From the NCBI GenBank assembly GCA_002383605.1, contig DFYK01000099.1, positions 4,893 to 17,083 on the forward strand: a stretch of DNA of 12,191 bases. The letters are read 5' to 3'. The notes beneath the pieces were generated by a model. That model saw only the letters and a list, made by a program, of their open reading frames with translations, was not told the origin of the DNA and searched no databases. The translations under genes and the position numbers were made by a program. Source of the stretch: Proteiniphilum sp. UBA4084 (lineage in GTDB: Bacteria; Bacteroidota; Bacteroidia; Bacteroidales; Dysgonomonadaceae). Positions 1-7,112 of this stretch are shown piece by piece (the first letter of the stretch is position 1; each line of letters opens with the position of its first letter).

Positions 1-476
1 GACAGGGCTGTATGTGTGGCATTGCCAAATGGATCCATGATTGAAGCGATCTCATCGGAAATGCGGGGATCGAGCTTAACAACATTCGACGCCGGCAGTG
101 AGAGATATTCAGCAAAAGCTCCATCGCGGTTTACGCCAACGCCAATGGTATTTTCACATACATGCAACTTACCACGCCGACAGTTGCGGCAGTGTCCGCA
201 GGCAATATGACCCTCTCCCGTCACACGGTCACCAATCATCAGGTTTTCCACACCGCTACCCATATCTACAATCTCGCCCACATACTCGTGACCAATGGTC
301 ATGGGCGTTCTAATAGTCTTCTGTGACCAGTCGTCCCATTTGTAAATATGCAGATCCGTTCCACAAATAGAGGTTTTTTTTATTTTGATCAATACGTCAT
401 TCACGCCAACGGAAGGAATGGGAACCTCTTCCATCCATATGCCTTTCTCAGGCCGTAGTTTTACCAATGCTTTCAT
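1..476 (-). CDS. tdh: L-threonine 3-dehydrogenase, N-terminal part (3' end outside window)
   Basis: Zinc-dependent medium-chain dehydrogenase that oxidises L-threonine with NAD+ to 2-amino-3-ketobutyrate in the cytoplasm. The first 158 residues are present; the family is about 340 aa, so the NAD-binding Rossmann domain lies beyond position 1. The start is the ATG at 476-474, giving MKALVKLRPEKG. Catalytic zinc ligands are visible as Cys38 (SICGTD), His63 and Glu64 (GHEYVG). The four structural-zinc cysteines are at 93, 96, 99 and 107 (CGHCRNC...C). These numbers equal those of E. coli Tdh, which makes the call firm. The upstream gene kbl encodes the next enzyme of the pathway, so the pair degrades threonine to glycine and acetyl-CoA. 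The 147-bp gap to kbl is unusually long for such a pair and is filled by short tandem repeats. I see no convincing promoter of its own, so read-through from kbl is likely (inference). Confidence 0.95.
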   Translation of the reverse strand, partial: MKALVKLRPEKGIWMEEVPIPSVGVNDVLIKIKKTSICGTDLHIYKWDDWSQKTIRTPMTIGHEYVGEIVDMGSGVENLMIGDRVTGEGHIACGHCRNCRRGKLHVCENTIGVGVNRDGAFAEYLSLPASNVVKLDPRISDEIASIMDPFGNATHTAL

Positions 477-484
477 TTCTTTTT

Positions 485-616
485 AGCTATCAGCGGTCAG
501 CTATCAGCTTTCAGCTTTATAAGTTGAAAAATGTAGCGGGCAGCGGTTTCGTTTTTAATGAGCTTTCAGCGGTCAGCTTTCAGCTTTGTATGTTGAAAGA
601 TGTAACAGACAGCGGT
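485..616. repeat. Two copies of a 7-bp-period repeat unit in the kbl-tdh gap
   Basis: The gap between kbl and tdh holds two imperfect copies of one unit. Copy A is at 485-547 (63 bp) and copy B at 561-616 (56 bp). Each opens with plus-strand heptads of the type nnTCAGC (TATCAGC, GGTCAGC, TTTCAGC): four in A (488-515) and three in B (564-584). Each then continues with a related 35-bp tail beginning AGCTTT and ending CAGCGGT, in which I count 29 of 35 identical positions. The length difference is exactly one heptad. A 13-bp spacer follows copy A. It resembles the sequence after copy B that includes the kbl stop codon, so the duplication may have started inside the kbl 3' end. No coding capacity is apparent. 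Function unknown; a slippage-prone intergenic repeat is the simplest reading. Confidence 0.8.
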
Positions 617-623
617 ATGGCTG

Positions 624-1811
624 TTAAATGACTTTCAGTTTCTTCCCTACTTTAACAAATGCAGCCATTGCCTTGTCGAGATGTGCCCTCTCATGTCCTG
701 CCGAGAGCTGCACCCGAATGCGTGCCTGATCTTTGGGTACAACAGGATAGTAAAACCCGGTTACGTAGATTCCTTCATCCAGTAGTTCTGCGGCAAATTG
801 TTGAGACAACCTGGCATCATAGAGCATCACTGCACAAATAGCCGATTGTGTCGGCTTGATGTCGAACCCTGCCTCTAACATCCTGGCCACAAAGTAATCC
901 ACATTTCCGTGCAGTCTGTCCTGCAGATGATTGGACTCCTGCAACAAATGAAATGCTTCCACGCCCGATGCTGCCACCATGGGAGGAATAGAGTTGGAGA
1001 AAAGATAAGGTCGTGAGCGCTGACGCAGCATATCGATGATTTCCCTGCGTCCTGTGGTGAAGCCGCCTATGGCACCGCCAAAAGCTTTGCCCAGCGTACC
1101 GGTAATGATATCCACCTTTCCCATAAGACCGTACTGTTCTGAAACTCCTTTCCCTGTTTTGCCTACCACACCGGCGGAGTGACTTTCGTCGACCATCACC
1201 AGTGCGTCATATTTAGCAGCCAGCAGCATGATTTTATCGAGTGGCGCCACATTGCCATCCATGGAGAAGACACCGTCGGTGACAATGATGCGAAACCGTT
1301 CTGCCTGTGCCTCTTTCAGTTTCTCCTCCAGATCAGCCATATCGGCATTGGCATAACGATAACGTTTTGCCTTGCACAGACGGACTCCATCGATGATGGA
1401 TGCGTGATTCAATGCATCGGAGATGATGGCGTCTTCTTCTGTGAAAAGAGGTTCGAATAGACCACCATTGGCATCAAAGCAAGAAGCGTAGAGAATGGTA
1501 TCGTCTGTTTTAAAAAAATCACTGATGGTTTTTTCCAGCTCCTTGTGGTAGTCCTGTGTGCCGCAGATAAAACGTACCGACGACATGCCATAGCCGCGTT
1601 CATCGAGGGCATTCTTTGCCGCTGCAATGAGCCGCGGATGATCAGACAGACCCAGATAGTTATTGGCACAGAAATTAAGTACCTGCTGCCCGGATTGTAC
1701 CTTTATCTCTGCCCTTTGTGGCGTTACAATGATTCGCTCATTTTTGTAGAGGCCTGCATCCTCAATGGCATTCAATTCAGATTGCAGGTGTTGTTGCATT
1801 TTTCCGTACAT
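624..1811 (-). CDS. kbl: 2-amino-3-ketobutyrate CoA ligase (glycine C-acetyltransferase)
   Basis: PLP-dependent fold-type I acyltransferase of the alpha-oxoamine synthase family. It cleaves 2-amino-3-ketobutyrate with CoA to glycine and acetyl-CoA, the step after Tdh. With the ATG at 1811-1809 the protein is 395 aa (MYGKMQQHLQ...), close to the 398 aa of E. coli Kbl. The frame can be extended 8 codons to a TTG at 1835, but that codon overlaps the rmuC stop and lies in a repeat, so I prefer the ATG. Visible motifs in 395-aa numbering are NYLGLSDHP near 51, SSVRFICGTQ near 78, VMVDESHSAG near 205 (the Asp that contacts the PLP pyridine nitrogen, and His211) and TLGKAFGG with the Schiff-base Lys242. 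The start is 20 bp after the rmuC stop, so it is probably co-transcribed with rmuC and ribBA. The tdh gene follows, completing the two-enzyme threonine route. Confidence 0.95.
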   Translation of the reverse strand: MYGKMQQHLQSELNAIEDAGLYKNERIIVTPQRAEIKVQSGQQVLNFCANNYLGLSDHPRLIAAAKNALDERGYGMSSVRFICGTQDYHKELEKTISDFFKTDDTILYASCFDANGGLFEPLFTEEDAIISDALNHASIIDGVRLCKAKRYRYANADMADLEEKLKEAQAERFRIIVTDGVFSMDGNVAPLDKIMLLAAKYDALVMVDESHSAGVVGKTGKGVSEQYGLMGKVDIITGTLGKAFGGAIGGFTTGRREIIDMLRQRSRPYLFSNSIPPMVAASGVEAFHLLQESNHLQDRLHGNVDYFVARMLEAGFDIKPTQSAICAVMLYDARLSQQFAAELLDEGIYVTGFYYPVVPKDQARIRVQLSAGHERAHLDKAMAAFVKVGKKLKVI

Positions 1812-1822
1812 ATCATTATAGT

Positions 1823-1850
1823 TTTCAACAATCAACTTTCAACAGTCAGC
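1823..1850. repeat. Four 7-bp heptads across the rmuC stop / kbl leader
   Basis: Plus strand reads TTTCAAC, AATCAAC, TTTCAAC, AGTCAGC in perfect 7-bp register, that is, minus-strand GCTGACT GTTGAAA GTTGATT GTTGAAA. It belongs to the same sequence family as the heptads at 485-584 (nnTCAGC or nnTCAAC). The rmuC stop codon (1834-1832) falls inside it, so the array supplies the last residues of RmuC (about LTVES) and most of the 20-bp leader of kbl. Confidence 0.65.
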
Positions 1851-3256
1851 TCTTTGGCGTTAATGCCAGGCTCACTGCGTTCATTTTCTTCTTCCAAATC
1901 ATTGAGTAATGACTGAGGAATTGATTTCTTGGATTTTAATCCCAGTTCACGCAATTTTTCTGTCTGACCAATGAGGTTTCCCCTGCCCGCTTTCAACTGT
2001 TTGTATGCATTGTCATAACTGCGTTTTGCTCTGTCGAGATGAACTTCTATATCGGTGAGCGAATCCACAAAATTAACAAACTTGTCGTAAAGCGCGGCTC
2101 CCCGTTCAGCAATCTCCTGTGCATTGCGGTTTTGGTATTCACGCTTCCACAAATCTACAATTAATTTCAACGCAGCAATCAGGTTCGTGGGACTGATCAG
2201 TAAAATTTTCTTGTCATAGGCATACTGCCAGAGACTCTCTTCATGACGCAAAGCCAGCATGTAAGCCGGTTCATTGGGAATAAACATCATCACAAAATCA
2301 AGCGTGTCGGCATAATCCTGGTAGTTTTTCCGACTCAGTTCATCGATGTGCTTCCGTATTGAACGCAGATGTTCCCCTATAAACTTCTTTTGTTCTCCCG
2401 GATCATCACTGTCGGTGTAGTTGGCATATGCTGTGAGCGATACTTTTGAATCGATGATTACCTTCCTGTTATCGGGATAGGCGATGATCACATCCGGCTG
2501 CATCCTGGAACCATTCTCAGCAGTGTAATAATTGCCGTCGGGATCTTTCAGGTATTCCTGTACGAAATACTCCCTTCCTTCCGTCAGTCCCGAACGTTCC
2601 AGTATGTTTTCCAGAATCATCTGTCCCCAATCGCCCTGCATCTTTGAGTTGCCCCGCAAAGCCTGGGTCAGGTTGTTGGCTTCGCTGCTGAGGCGGTCGT
2701 TCAGCTCACGCAGGTTTTTCACTTCCTGTCCCAGAGAAAAACGTTCCTTCGCCTCAGTGACATAGACCTCTTCCACTTTCTTGCGGAATGAATCAATATT
2801 CTCTCCCAGCGGCTTCAGGATTATATCCAGGTTGCTCCTGTTCAGGTTCGTAAACTTTTCGGTTTTCTCTTCCAGTATTCTGGATGCGATTTGTTCAAAC
2901 TCCAGGTTAAATTGTTTATGTATCGCATCCATTTCATTTTTCTGTAGTTCCAGCTTCTCGCTCAGTGCTTTATTCTCAGCGGTAAATGTCGCCAGTAGCC
3001 TGTGGGTATCGTTCAGTTCATCGGTTATGGTTCTCAGATCGAACTTATATTGTGTAATATCCCGCTCAGCATCTGTCATCTTCTCTTTCCATACAGCAAG
3101 CTGGGTGTTAAGCCGGTAACTCTCCTGTAAAACAGTCTCATGGTCTCTTTTCAAAACCGTTTTCGATTTCCAGTATAACGCAACAATCACTCCTGCCAGA
3201 ATGCCACCCACCCCACATCCTGCCAGCAAGTAAAGGATCTCCGCGTAATCTTTCAC
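1832..3256 (-). CDS. rmuC: DNA recombination protein RmuC homologue
   Basis: RmuC family protein of 474 aa, similar in size to E. coli RmuC. In E. coli, loss of the family member raises inversion between short inverted repeats; a nuclease-like role is inferred for the family. Residues 7-28 form one membrane segment (ILYLLAGCGVGGILAGVIV), followed by a long coiled coil from about 33 to 200. The conserved RmuC core comes next: GNSKMQGDWGQ near 202, a PD-(D/E)xK-like pattern with Asp255 and IDSK (Asp269, Lys271), FIPNEPAY at 326 and LISPTNLIAAL at 353. The start is a GTG at 3256-3254; there is no in-frame ATG just upstream, and this start preserves the membrane anchor. It lies 37 bp after ribBA and 20 bp before kbl. 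The last five or six residues are encoded by a 7-bp repeat array and look like a recent change of the C-terminus. Confidence 0.92.
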   Translation of the reverse strand: MKDYAEILYLLAGCGVGGILAGVIVALYWKSKTVLKRDHETVLQESYRLNTQLAVWKEKMTDAERDITQYKFDLRTITDELNDTHRLLATFTAENKALSEKLELQKNEMDAIHKQFNLEFEQIASRILEEKTEKFTNLNRSNLDIILKPLGENIDSFRKKVEEVYVTEAKERFSLGQEVKNLRELNDRLSSEANNLTQALRGNSKMQGDWGQMILENILERSGLTEGREYFVQEYLKDPDGNYYTAENGSRMQPDVIIAYPDNRKVIIDSKVSLTAYANYTDSDDPGEQKKFIGEHLRSIRKHIDELSRKNYQDYADTLDFVMMFIPNEPAYMLALRHEESLWQYAYDKKILLISPTNLIAALKLIVDLWKREYQNRNAQEIAERGAALYDKFVNFVDSLTDIEVHLDRAKRSYDNAYKQLKAGRGNLIGQTEKLRELGLKSKKSIPQSLLNDLEEENERSEPGINAKELTVES

Positions 3257-3293
3257 AATAAAACTGTTGTATTTAAGTTTCCTTTACCCCGTA

Positions 3294-4514
3294 CTATTTA
3301 ATATTTCTCAGTACATGCCCCATTCGCTTCTTTTTCGTTTCCATGTAAAAATGGTTATATTGGTTGGGGCTAATTTCCAAAGGCACATTTTCCACCACTT
3401 CCAGACCGTATGATTCCAGACCGATTCTTTTTTTGGGATTATTGGTCATCAACCGCATTTTTTTTACTTCCAGGCTGCGTAGTATCTGGGCTCCCACGCC
3501 GTAATCCCTTTCATCGGCCTGATAACCAAGATGCAGGTTGGCATCCACGGTGTCGAGACCCTGTTCCTGCAGCTTGTAGGCAGCTGCCTTGGCCATGAGC
3601 CCGATACCGCGTCCTTCCTGATTCAGATATACCAGAACCCCCTTCCCTTCCTGCTCAATCAGTTGCAGTGCTTTGTGAAGTTGTTCCCCACATTCACAAC
3701 GCATGGAACCGAAGATGTCACCGGTCACACAGGAAGAGTGTACCCTCACCAGGATCGGTTCCTCATCGTGCCACTCCCCTTTGATCAGTGCTACATGTTC
3801 TTGTCCGGTAGCCTTCTGAAGGAAGGGAATCATTCTGAACTCACCATATTCGGTTGGAAGCTGTACCGCCTCACCCCGTTCAATGAGCGACTCGGTCTGC
3901 AGCCTGTATTTGATTAAATCGGCTACAGAAACTATCTTCAGATTGAATTTTTGAGCCATCTCCATCAGCTCGGGCAGACGCGACATGGAGCCGTCTTCAT
4001 TTTTAATCTCTGCAAGCGCTCCCGCAGGATACAATCCGGCGAGTCTTGCAAAATCGATGGTTGCCTCTGTGTGTCCGGCTCTGCGAAGTACACCCTTCGA
4101 CTGTGCACGGAGCGGAAAGATGTGTCCGGGACGTCCAAAGTCCTCCGGCGCCGTCTCCTCCCGGGTAAGCGCCAGGATGGTCTGTGCCCTGTCGTAAGCC
4201 GAGATTCCGGTCGTACACCCATGCGTAAGCAGATCAATGGATACGGTGAAGGGTGTGGCATGAATGGACGTGTTGTGGGTGACCATCATCGGCAATTCCA
4301 GTTCTTCGGCACGTTCTTTTGTGATGGGAGCACAAATAAGGCCACGTGCATGCGTTTCCAGAAAGTTAATCTTTTCAGGCGTGATGCATTCTGCCGCAAT
4401 GATCAGGTCTCCTTCATTCTCCCTGTCCTCATCGTCTACCACAATGATAAAGTTGCCTTTGCGTATCTCCTCAATGGCTTCCTCTATGGTGTCTAATTTT
4501 ATTTGTTTTTGCAT
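3294..4514 (-). CDS. ribBA: Bifunctional 3,4-dihydroxy-2-butanone-4-phosphate synthase / GTP cyclohydrolase II
   Basis: Cytoplasmic fusion enzyme supplying both riboflavin precursors: the RibB half converts ribulose-5-phosphate to 3,4-dihydroxy-2-butanone 4-phosphate plus formate, and the RibA half opens GTP to a diaminopyrimidinone. Length is 406 aa, normal for RibBA. The RibB domain (about 4-204) shows DDEDRENEGDL at 27, THGCTTGISAYDRA at 97, DFGRPGHIFPL at 125 and AGHTEATIDFARLAGL at 146. The RibA domain (about 208-403) shows RVHSSCVTGDIFGSMRCEC at 257 with zinc ligands Cys262, Cys273 and Cys275, then NQEGRGIGL at 298 and TNNPKK at 357. All key motifs of both halves are intact. The ATG at 4514-4512 lies 15 bp after the permease stop, which indicates co-transcription. 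There is no room for an FMN riboswitch directly upstream. Confidence 0.97.
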   Translation of the reverse strand: MQKQIKLDTIEEAIEEIRKGNFIIVVDDEDRENEGDLIIAAECITPEKINFLETHARGLICAPITKERAEELELPMMVTHNTSIHATPFTVSIDLLTHGCTTGISAYDRAQTILALTREETAPEDFGRPGHIFPLRAQSKGVLRRAGHTEATIDFARLAGLYPAGALAEIKNEDGSMSRLPELMEMAQKFNLKIVSVADLIKYRLQTESLIERGEAVQLPTEYGEFRMIPFLQKATGQEHVALIKGEWHDEEPILVRVHSSCVTGDIFGSMRCECGEQLHKALQLIEQEGKGVLVYLNQEGRGIGLMAKAAAYKLQEQGLDTVDANLHLGYQADERDYGVGAQILRSLEVKKMRLMTNNPKKRIGLESYGLEVVENVPLEISPNQYNHFYMETKKKRMGHVLRNIK

Positions 4515-4529
4515 ATCTCTATTTTGTTA

Positions 4530-6482
4530 TTATGCTGTTACCCTGTTACCAGCAGCATGTACATTGCGGATGATTTCAGTTGTCTCTCCGCTTAGCCGCT
4601 GTATATCTTTCAAATCTTTTTTTATCCTTAGTTCAAACGGAACCGACATAATTCTCAAAACAACTCCCACAGGGAAGAGATACATGCTGATCCTGGCCCA
4701 GATTGAACCGGCTTTGAATGGCCCGATCCTGGTGATAAGCACCGGAAATAACTCTGCCTTTGCCAGTTCCTCCAGATTTCGGGAGTTGGACAGTTGACTG
4801 AGAATAATCTCCATGGAACTTTTGATGGTGAATAATTCTCTTTCGTAGGCATCATCTGTCCAAAAAGCTTTGTACGTTATGCGGTTGTATTTCGAAAACC
4901 AATGGTCTATCTTATCCGACAAAGCCGATAGTGAACAGACGATTTCCTCATAATCGGGACTGTCGATAATCACACTTTTAATCGAATATTTTCTTTTTTC
5001 CCGAATGAAAAACAATCTTTTATAGAATTGCACATAGGTGTCGGCATTCATGATCACCGAATCGTTCATTGCCTTGTAGGTCAGAAACACGCCGATGGGC
5101 AGCAGAATGAGCGAACTGAACCACATCCCGAACCAATGTTCCCACACCCCGTCGCGCGTCATCTTATAACCCACATTCTCCACGATATAATAAATGATGA
5201 AGAGAATGACCGATATGACGATGGGGGTACCTAAACCGCCTTTTCTGACAATGGATCCCAAGGGTGCTCCAATGAAAAAGAAAATGAGACAGGTAAAAGG
5301 AATGGTAAATTTCCGGTGCCATTCTATCCAGTGACGGTTAATGGTTTTCTGGGTTGTTGTTTTGTTGAGTGACCTGAAAAGAAATTCGTTGCTATTATTA
5401 TCGGCTTTCGAAAAGGCACTTTGCAGGATGGCCGACTGTTCCTGTAGTTCTTTCGACTGCAGCAGCGTATCGGGTCGTGGAACTTCCACGCCTGCATGAG
5501 CCGCAGCCGCAATAAGTGAATCTTTCTCTTGTGAAGGATAGCTGTTGCGAAAGGTGAGATAGGAATAATTCTTCATCATATTTCGATCCAGCCTGTTTAC
5601 ACTGTCCATGATCAGTGTCATGGAGTCGATGGAAACACCTAATTGCGACAAGTTCTTGGAGACGTAATTGCTGGTTGAGCTTCCTTCAATCATCTCTTCA
5701 CCCATACGGTTGAAGTTGGCATCGTAGGAGATCATCATCGTCTTCACATCGAAGTTCTCCCTTGCGTAAGGGACAAAATCGGCCGAATAACGGGACTCGG
5801 TTCCCTGCTTGAAGTTTTGAAACTGCTGTCCGCTGTACATGGTGAAGATCAGCATTTTCTTATCTTCTGTCATGCTCATCTTTGCCGAATCACAGATGAT
5901 CACCGCCATGTTGTTGAAACCACTCGCCACATCGTAGATCAACACATCATATAACATCCCGGTCTTTTGGTCTTTCCTTTCCACATATAGGTTATAACCG
6001 TCAATTTCCTTATAAAAAACAGTTTCCGGCACATCCAGTTCGGGAGAAGCCTGACGGATGGAAATAAGGAGGGAATAAAATTTTGTTTGTATTTTGGGGA
6101 TGGCGTTATTCTGAAAAAAGAAGGCACCCACACTGATGAAAAAGATGAGAATGATAAGTGGTTTCATCATCTTGAGCAAAGGAATGCCCGCCGACTTGAT
6201 GGCCAACAGTTCCAGGTTTTCTCCCATATTCCCGAAAACCATCAGCGAGGCAAGCAGGATGGCCAGCGGCAGCGCCATGGGTATAAGGTTGAGGGCTGCA
6301 TAAAAGAACATTTCTCCAATGACATCAATTCCCAGACCTTTGCCCACCATGTCCTCCACATACTTCCATAGAAACTGCATCAACACCAGAAACAGGCATA
6401 TGGCAAAAGTCATCAGAAAAAGCGGAACGAAGGTTGTAAGCATATAACCATATAACCGCTTTATGTGGAAAAATTTTCTCAT
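4530..6482 (-). CDS. LptF/LptG (YjgP/YjgQ) family permease with long C-terminal extension
   Basis: Inner-membrane permease of the LptF/LptG family, which with LptB and LptC extracts lipopolysaccharide from the inner membrane for export. Length is 650 aa against about 360 for the E. coli proteins. Three N-terminal membrane segments lie near 12-38, 58-84 and 107-125. A periplasmic region runs from about 128 to 390, containing the jellyroll plus a probably helical insert near 275-375. Three C-terminal membrane segments lie near 392-411, 418-437 and 450-470; FFFIGAPLGS and the following RKGG are typical of the family. Residues 475-650 form an extension with no domain I recognise and one more hydrophobic stretch near 598-615. 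Large forms like this are, as far as I know, usual in Bacteroidota, so it could be either LptF or LptG. The last codons are encoded by two tandem copies of an octamer (GGTAACAG). It starts with an ATG about 40 nt after a TATCTTTG box and leads a run with ribBA. Confidence 0.9.
   Translation of the reverse strand: MRKFFHIKRLYGYMLTTFVPLFLMTFAICLFLVLMQFLWKYVEDMVGKGLGIDVIGEMFFYAALNLIPMALPLAILLASLMVFGNMGENLELLAIKSAGIPLLKMMKPLIILIFFISVGAFFFQNNAIPKIQTKFYSLLISIRQASPELDVPETVFYKEIDGYNLYVERKDQKTGMLYDVLIYDVASGFNNMAVIICDSAKMSMTEDKKMLIFTMYSGQQFQNFKQGTESRYSADFVPYARENFDVKTMMISYDANFNRMGEEMIEGSSTSNYVSKNLSQLGVSIDSMTLIMDSVNRLDRNMMKNYSYLTFRNSYPSQEKDSLIAAAAHAGVEVPRPDTLLQSKELQEQSAILQSAFSKADNNSNEFLFRSLNKTTTQKTINRHWIEWHRKFTIPFTCLIFFFIGAPLGSIVRKGGLGTPIVISVILFIIYYIVENVGYKMTRDGVWEHWFGMWFSSLILLPIGVFLTYKAMNDSVIMNADTYVQFYKRLFFIREKRKYSIKSVIIDSPDYEEIVCSLSALSDKIDHWFSKYNRITYKAFWTDDAYERELFTIKSSMEIILSQLSNSRNLEELAKAELFPVLITRIGPFKAGSIWARISMYLFPVGVVLRIMSVPFELRIKKDLKDIQRLSGETTEIIRNVHAAGNRVTA
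4535..4550. repeat. Perfect octamer dimer at the 3' end of the permease gene
   Basis: Plus strand CTGTTACC is repeated twice without mismatch (minus strand GGTAACAG GGTAACAG). It ends 2 bp before the TAA at 4532-4530 and encodes the final residues GNRVTA. It is very short, so chance is possible, but rmuC also ends in a short repeat. Confidence 0.5.
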
Positions 6483-6519
6483 TGATTCCGAACAAAAGGA
6501 GACCCGTTTATATTGACGG

Positions 6520-6527
6520 CAAAGATA
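6520..6527 (-). promoter_or_regulatory. Bacteroidota-type -7 box upstream of the LptF/LptG permease
   Basis: Minus-strand TATCTTTG matches the Bacteroidota -7 consensus TAnnTTTG exactly and lies 37 bp upstream of the permease ATG, in the 123-bp gap after the START-like gene. A TTG (6545-6543) lies 15 bp further upstream; this is closer than the usual 19-21 bp for the -33 element, so the -33 part is weak. It would drive the permease, ribBA, rmuC and kbl. Confidence 0.55.
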
Positions 6528-6605
6528 GTAAAATCAAACGGACAATCGTGGTTTCGAAAATGTAAAGATGATTAATTGGTGCGGCATTACGATGATGCAA
6601 GCGAC

Positions 6606-6995
6606 TTAGATTCCCAGCCTTCTTTTCATCTCATCTACCTGTGATTCCCACAGGGCAATGGCATCTCCCTTTTCATCAGGCTCAGCGAAGTCGGTAATCT
6701 CCAGCGTCATGTCGCCGGATAAATCCAGTTTGCGCAGTAGGAACTCAAAATAACAAGTATTTTCCTCCTCATCGGCCCATTGATAACGGATGCCTGACAG
6801 TGGTTTTTGATTGATGATGATCGCCTGATTGCTTGTTTTTCCCCAGTAAAAGGTGTAAATTGTCTCGGTCTCATCCATCGACACCTCATCAGCAAACCAT
6901 TCCGAGAGACCGTCTATCTGACTGACCATGCGCCATAAACTACTCTGGGTCGCGTTTCCCATCAGGAACTCGATATGAAATTTTTCTTTCGGCAT
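6606..6995 (-). CDS. START/AHSA1-like small domain protein (START_2 type)
   Basis: A 129-aa soluble protein without signal peptide or membrane segment. The pattern fits a single-domain SRPBCC (START/Aha1-like) fold: an N-terminal strand (KFHIEFLMG), then a helix pair with SSLWRMVSQIDGLSEWFADEV, then alternating strands (IYTFYWG, QAIIINQ, GIRYQWA, CYFEFLLR, GDMTLEITDFA) and a C-terminal helix ending in WESQVDEMKRRLGI. Proteins like this in Bacteroidota are annotated as START-like domain proteins of unknown role; the fold usually encloses a hydrophobic pocket for a lipid or other small ligand. It starts at the ATG 6995-6993, after the terminator of the preceding operon, so it probably has its own promoter. 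It precedes the LPS-export-type permease by 123 bp. A link to lipids or envelope is only a guess from that position. Confidence 0.8.
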   Translation of the reverse strand: MPKEKFHIEFLMGNATQSSLWRMVSQIDGLSEWFADEVSMDETETIYTFYWGKTSNQAIIINQKPLSGIRYQWADEEENTCYFEFLLRKLDLSGDMTLEITDFAEPDEKGDAIALWESQVDEMKRRLGI

Positions 6996-7016
6996 GTATA
7001 TTTTGAAACTGGCTCA

Positions 7017-7050
7017 CAATATACAACTTTTTTTTGTTTCTATTACCAAA
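7017..7050 (-). promoter_or_regulatory. Possible promoter of the START-like gene
   Basis: Between the terminator of the preceding gene and the ATG at 6995, the minus strand carries TTTG (7050-7047) and, 23 bp on, TATATTG (7023-7017), one T short of TAnnTTTG. A separate promoter is expected here because the upstream unit ends in a strong terminator, but the match is imperfect and the spacing slightly long. Confidence 0.3.
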
Positions 7051-7057
7051 AGAATGT

Positions 7058-7096
7058 AAAAACTACAGGGAGCCGTCCTAAGACAGCTCTCCGTAG
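7058..7096 (-). terminator. Intrinsic terminator after the NagB-like/LmbE gene
   Basis: On the minus strand, starting 16 nt after the stop codon, CTACGGAGAGCTGTC and GACGGCTCCCTGTAG form a 15-bp stem around a TTAG loop, with one A-C mismatch and two G-U pairs. A run of five T (7062-7058) follows directly. The plus-strand side lacks a T tract, so it works in one direction, ending the MFS-NagB/LmbE transcript. Confidence 0.85.
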
Positions 7097-7112
7097 ATAA
7101 TTACGAAACGGA

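Noticed and set aside
485..616. Possible CRISPR array in the kbl-tdh gap
   Set aside because: The units are 7-bp heptads with no 20-40 bp repeats separated by unique spacers, and there are no cas genes; it is a simple tandem repeat.
1812..1835. TTG at 1835 as the start of kbl
   Set aside because: It adds 8 residues not expected in Kbl, overlaps the rmuC stop and lies in repeat sequence; the ATG at 1811 gives MYGKM and the usual family length.
3951..4496. Long plus-strand open frame opposite ribBA
   Set aside because: It lies wholly antisense to a conserved, intact gene and its translation shows no recognisable domain; the same holds for plus-strand frames opposite kbl, the NagB-like/LmbE gene, the MFS gene and mutS2.
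4515..4529. FMN riboswitch before ribBA
   Set aside because: Only 15 bp separate ribBA from the permease gene, and no RFN-like conserved blocks are present nearby.
4264..4797. Plus-strand frame spanning the ribBA-permease junction
   Set aside because: It is antisense to both coding ends and serine/isoleucine-rich in the way reverse-strand shadows are; no promoter or homology is visible.
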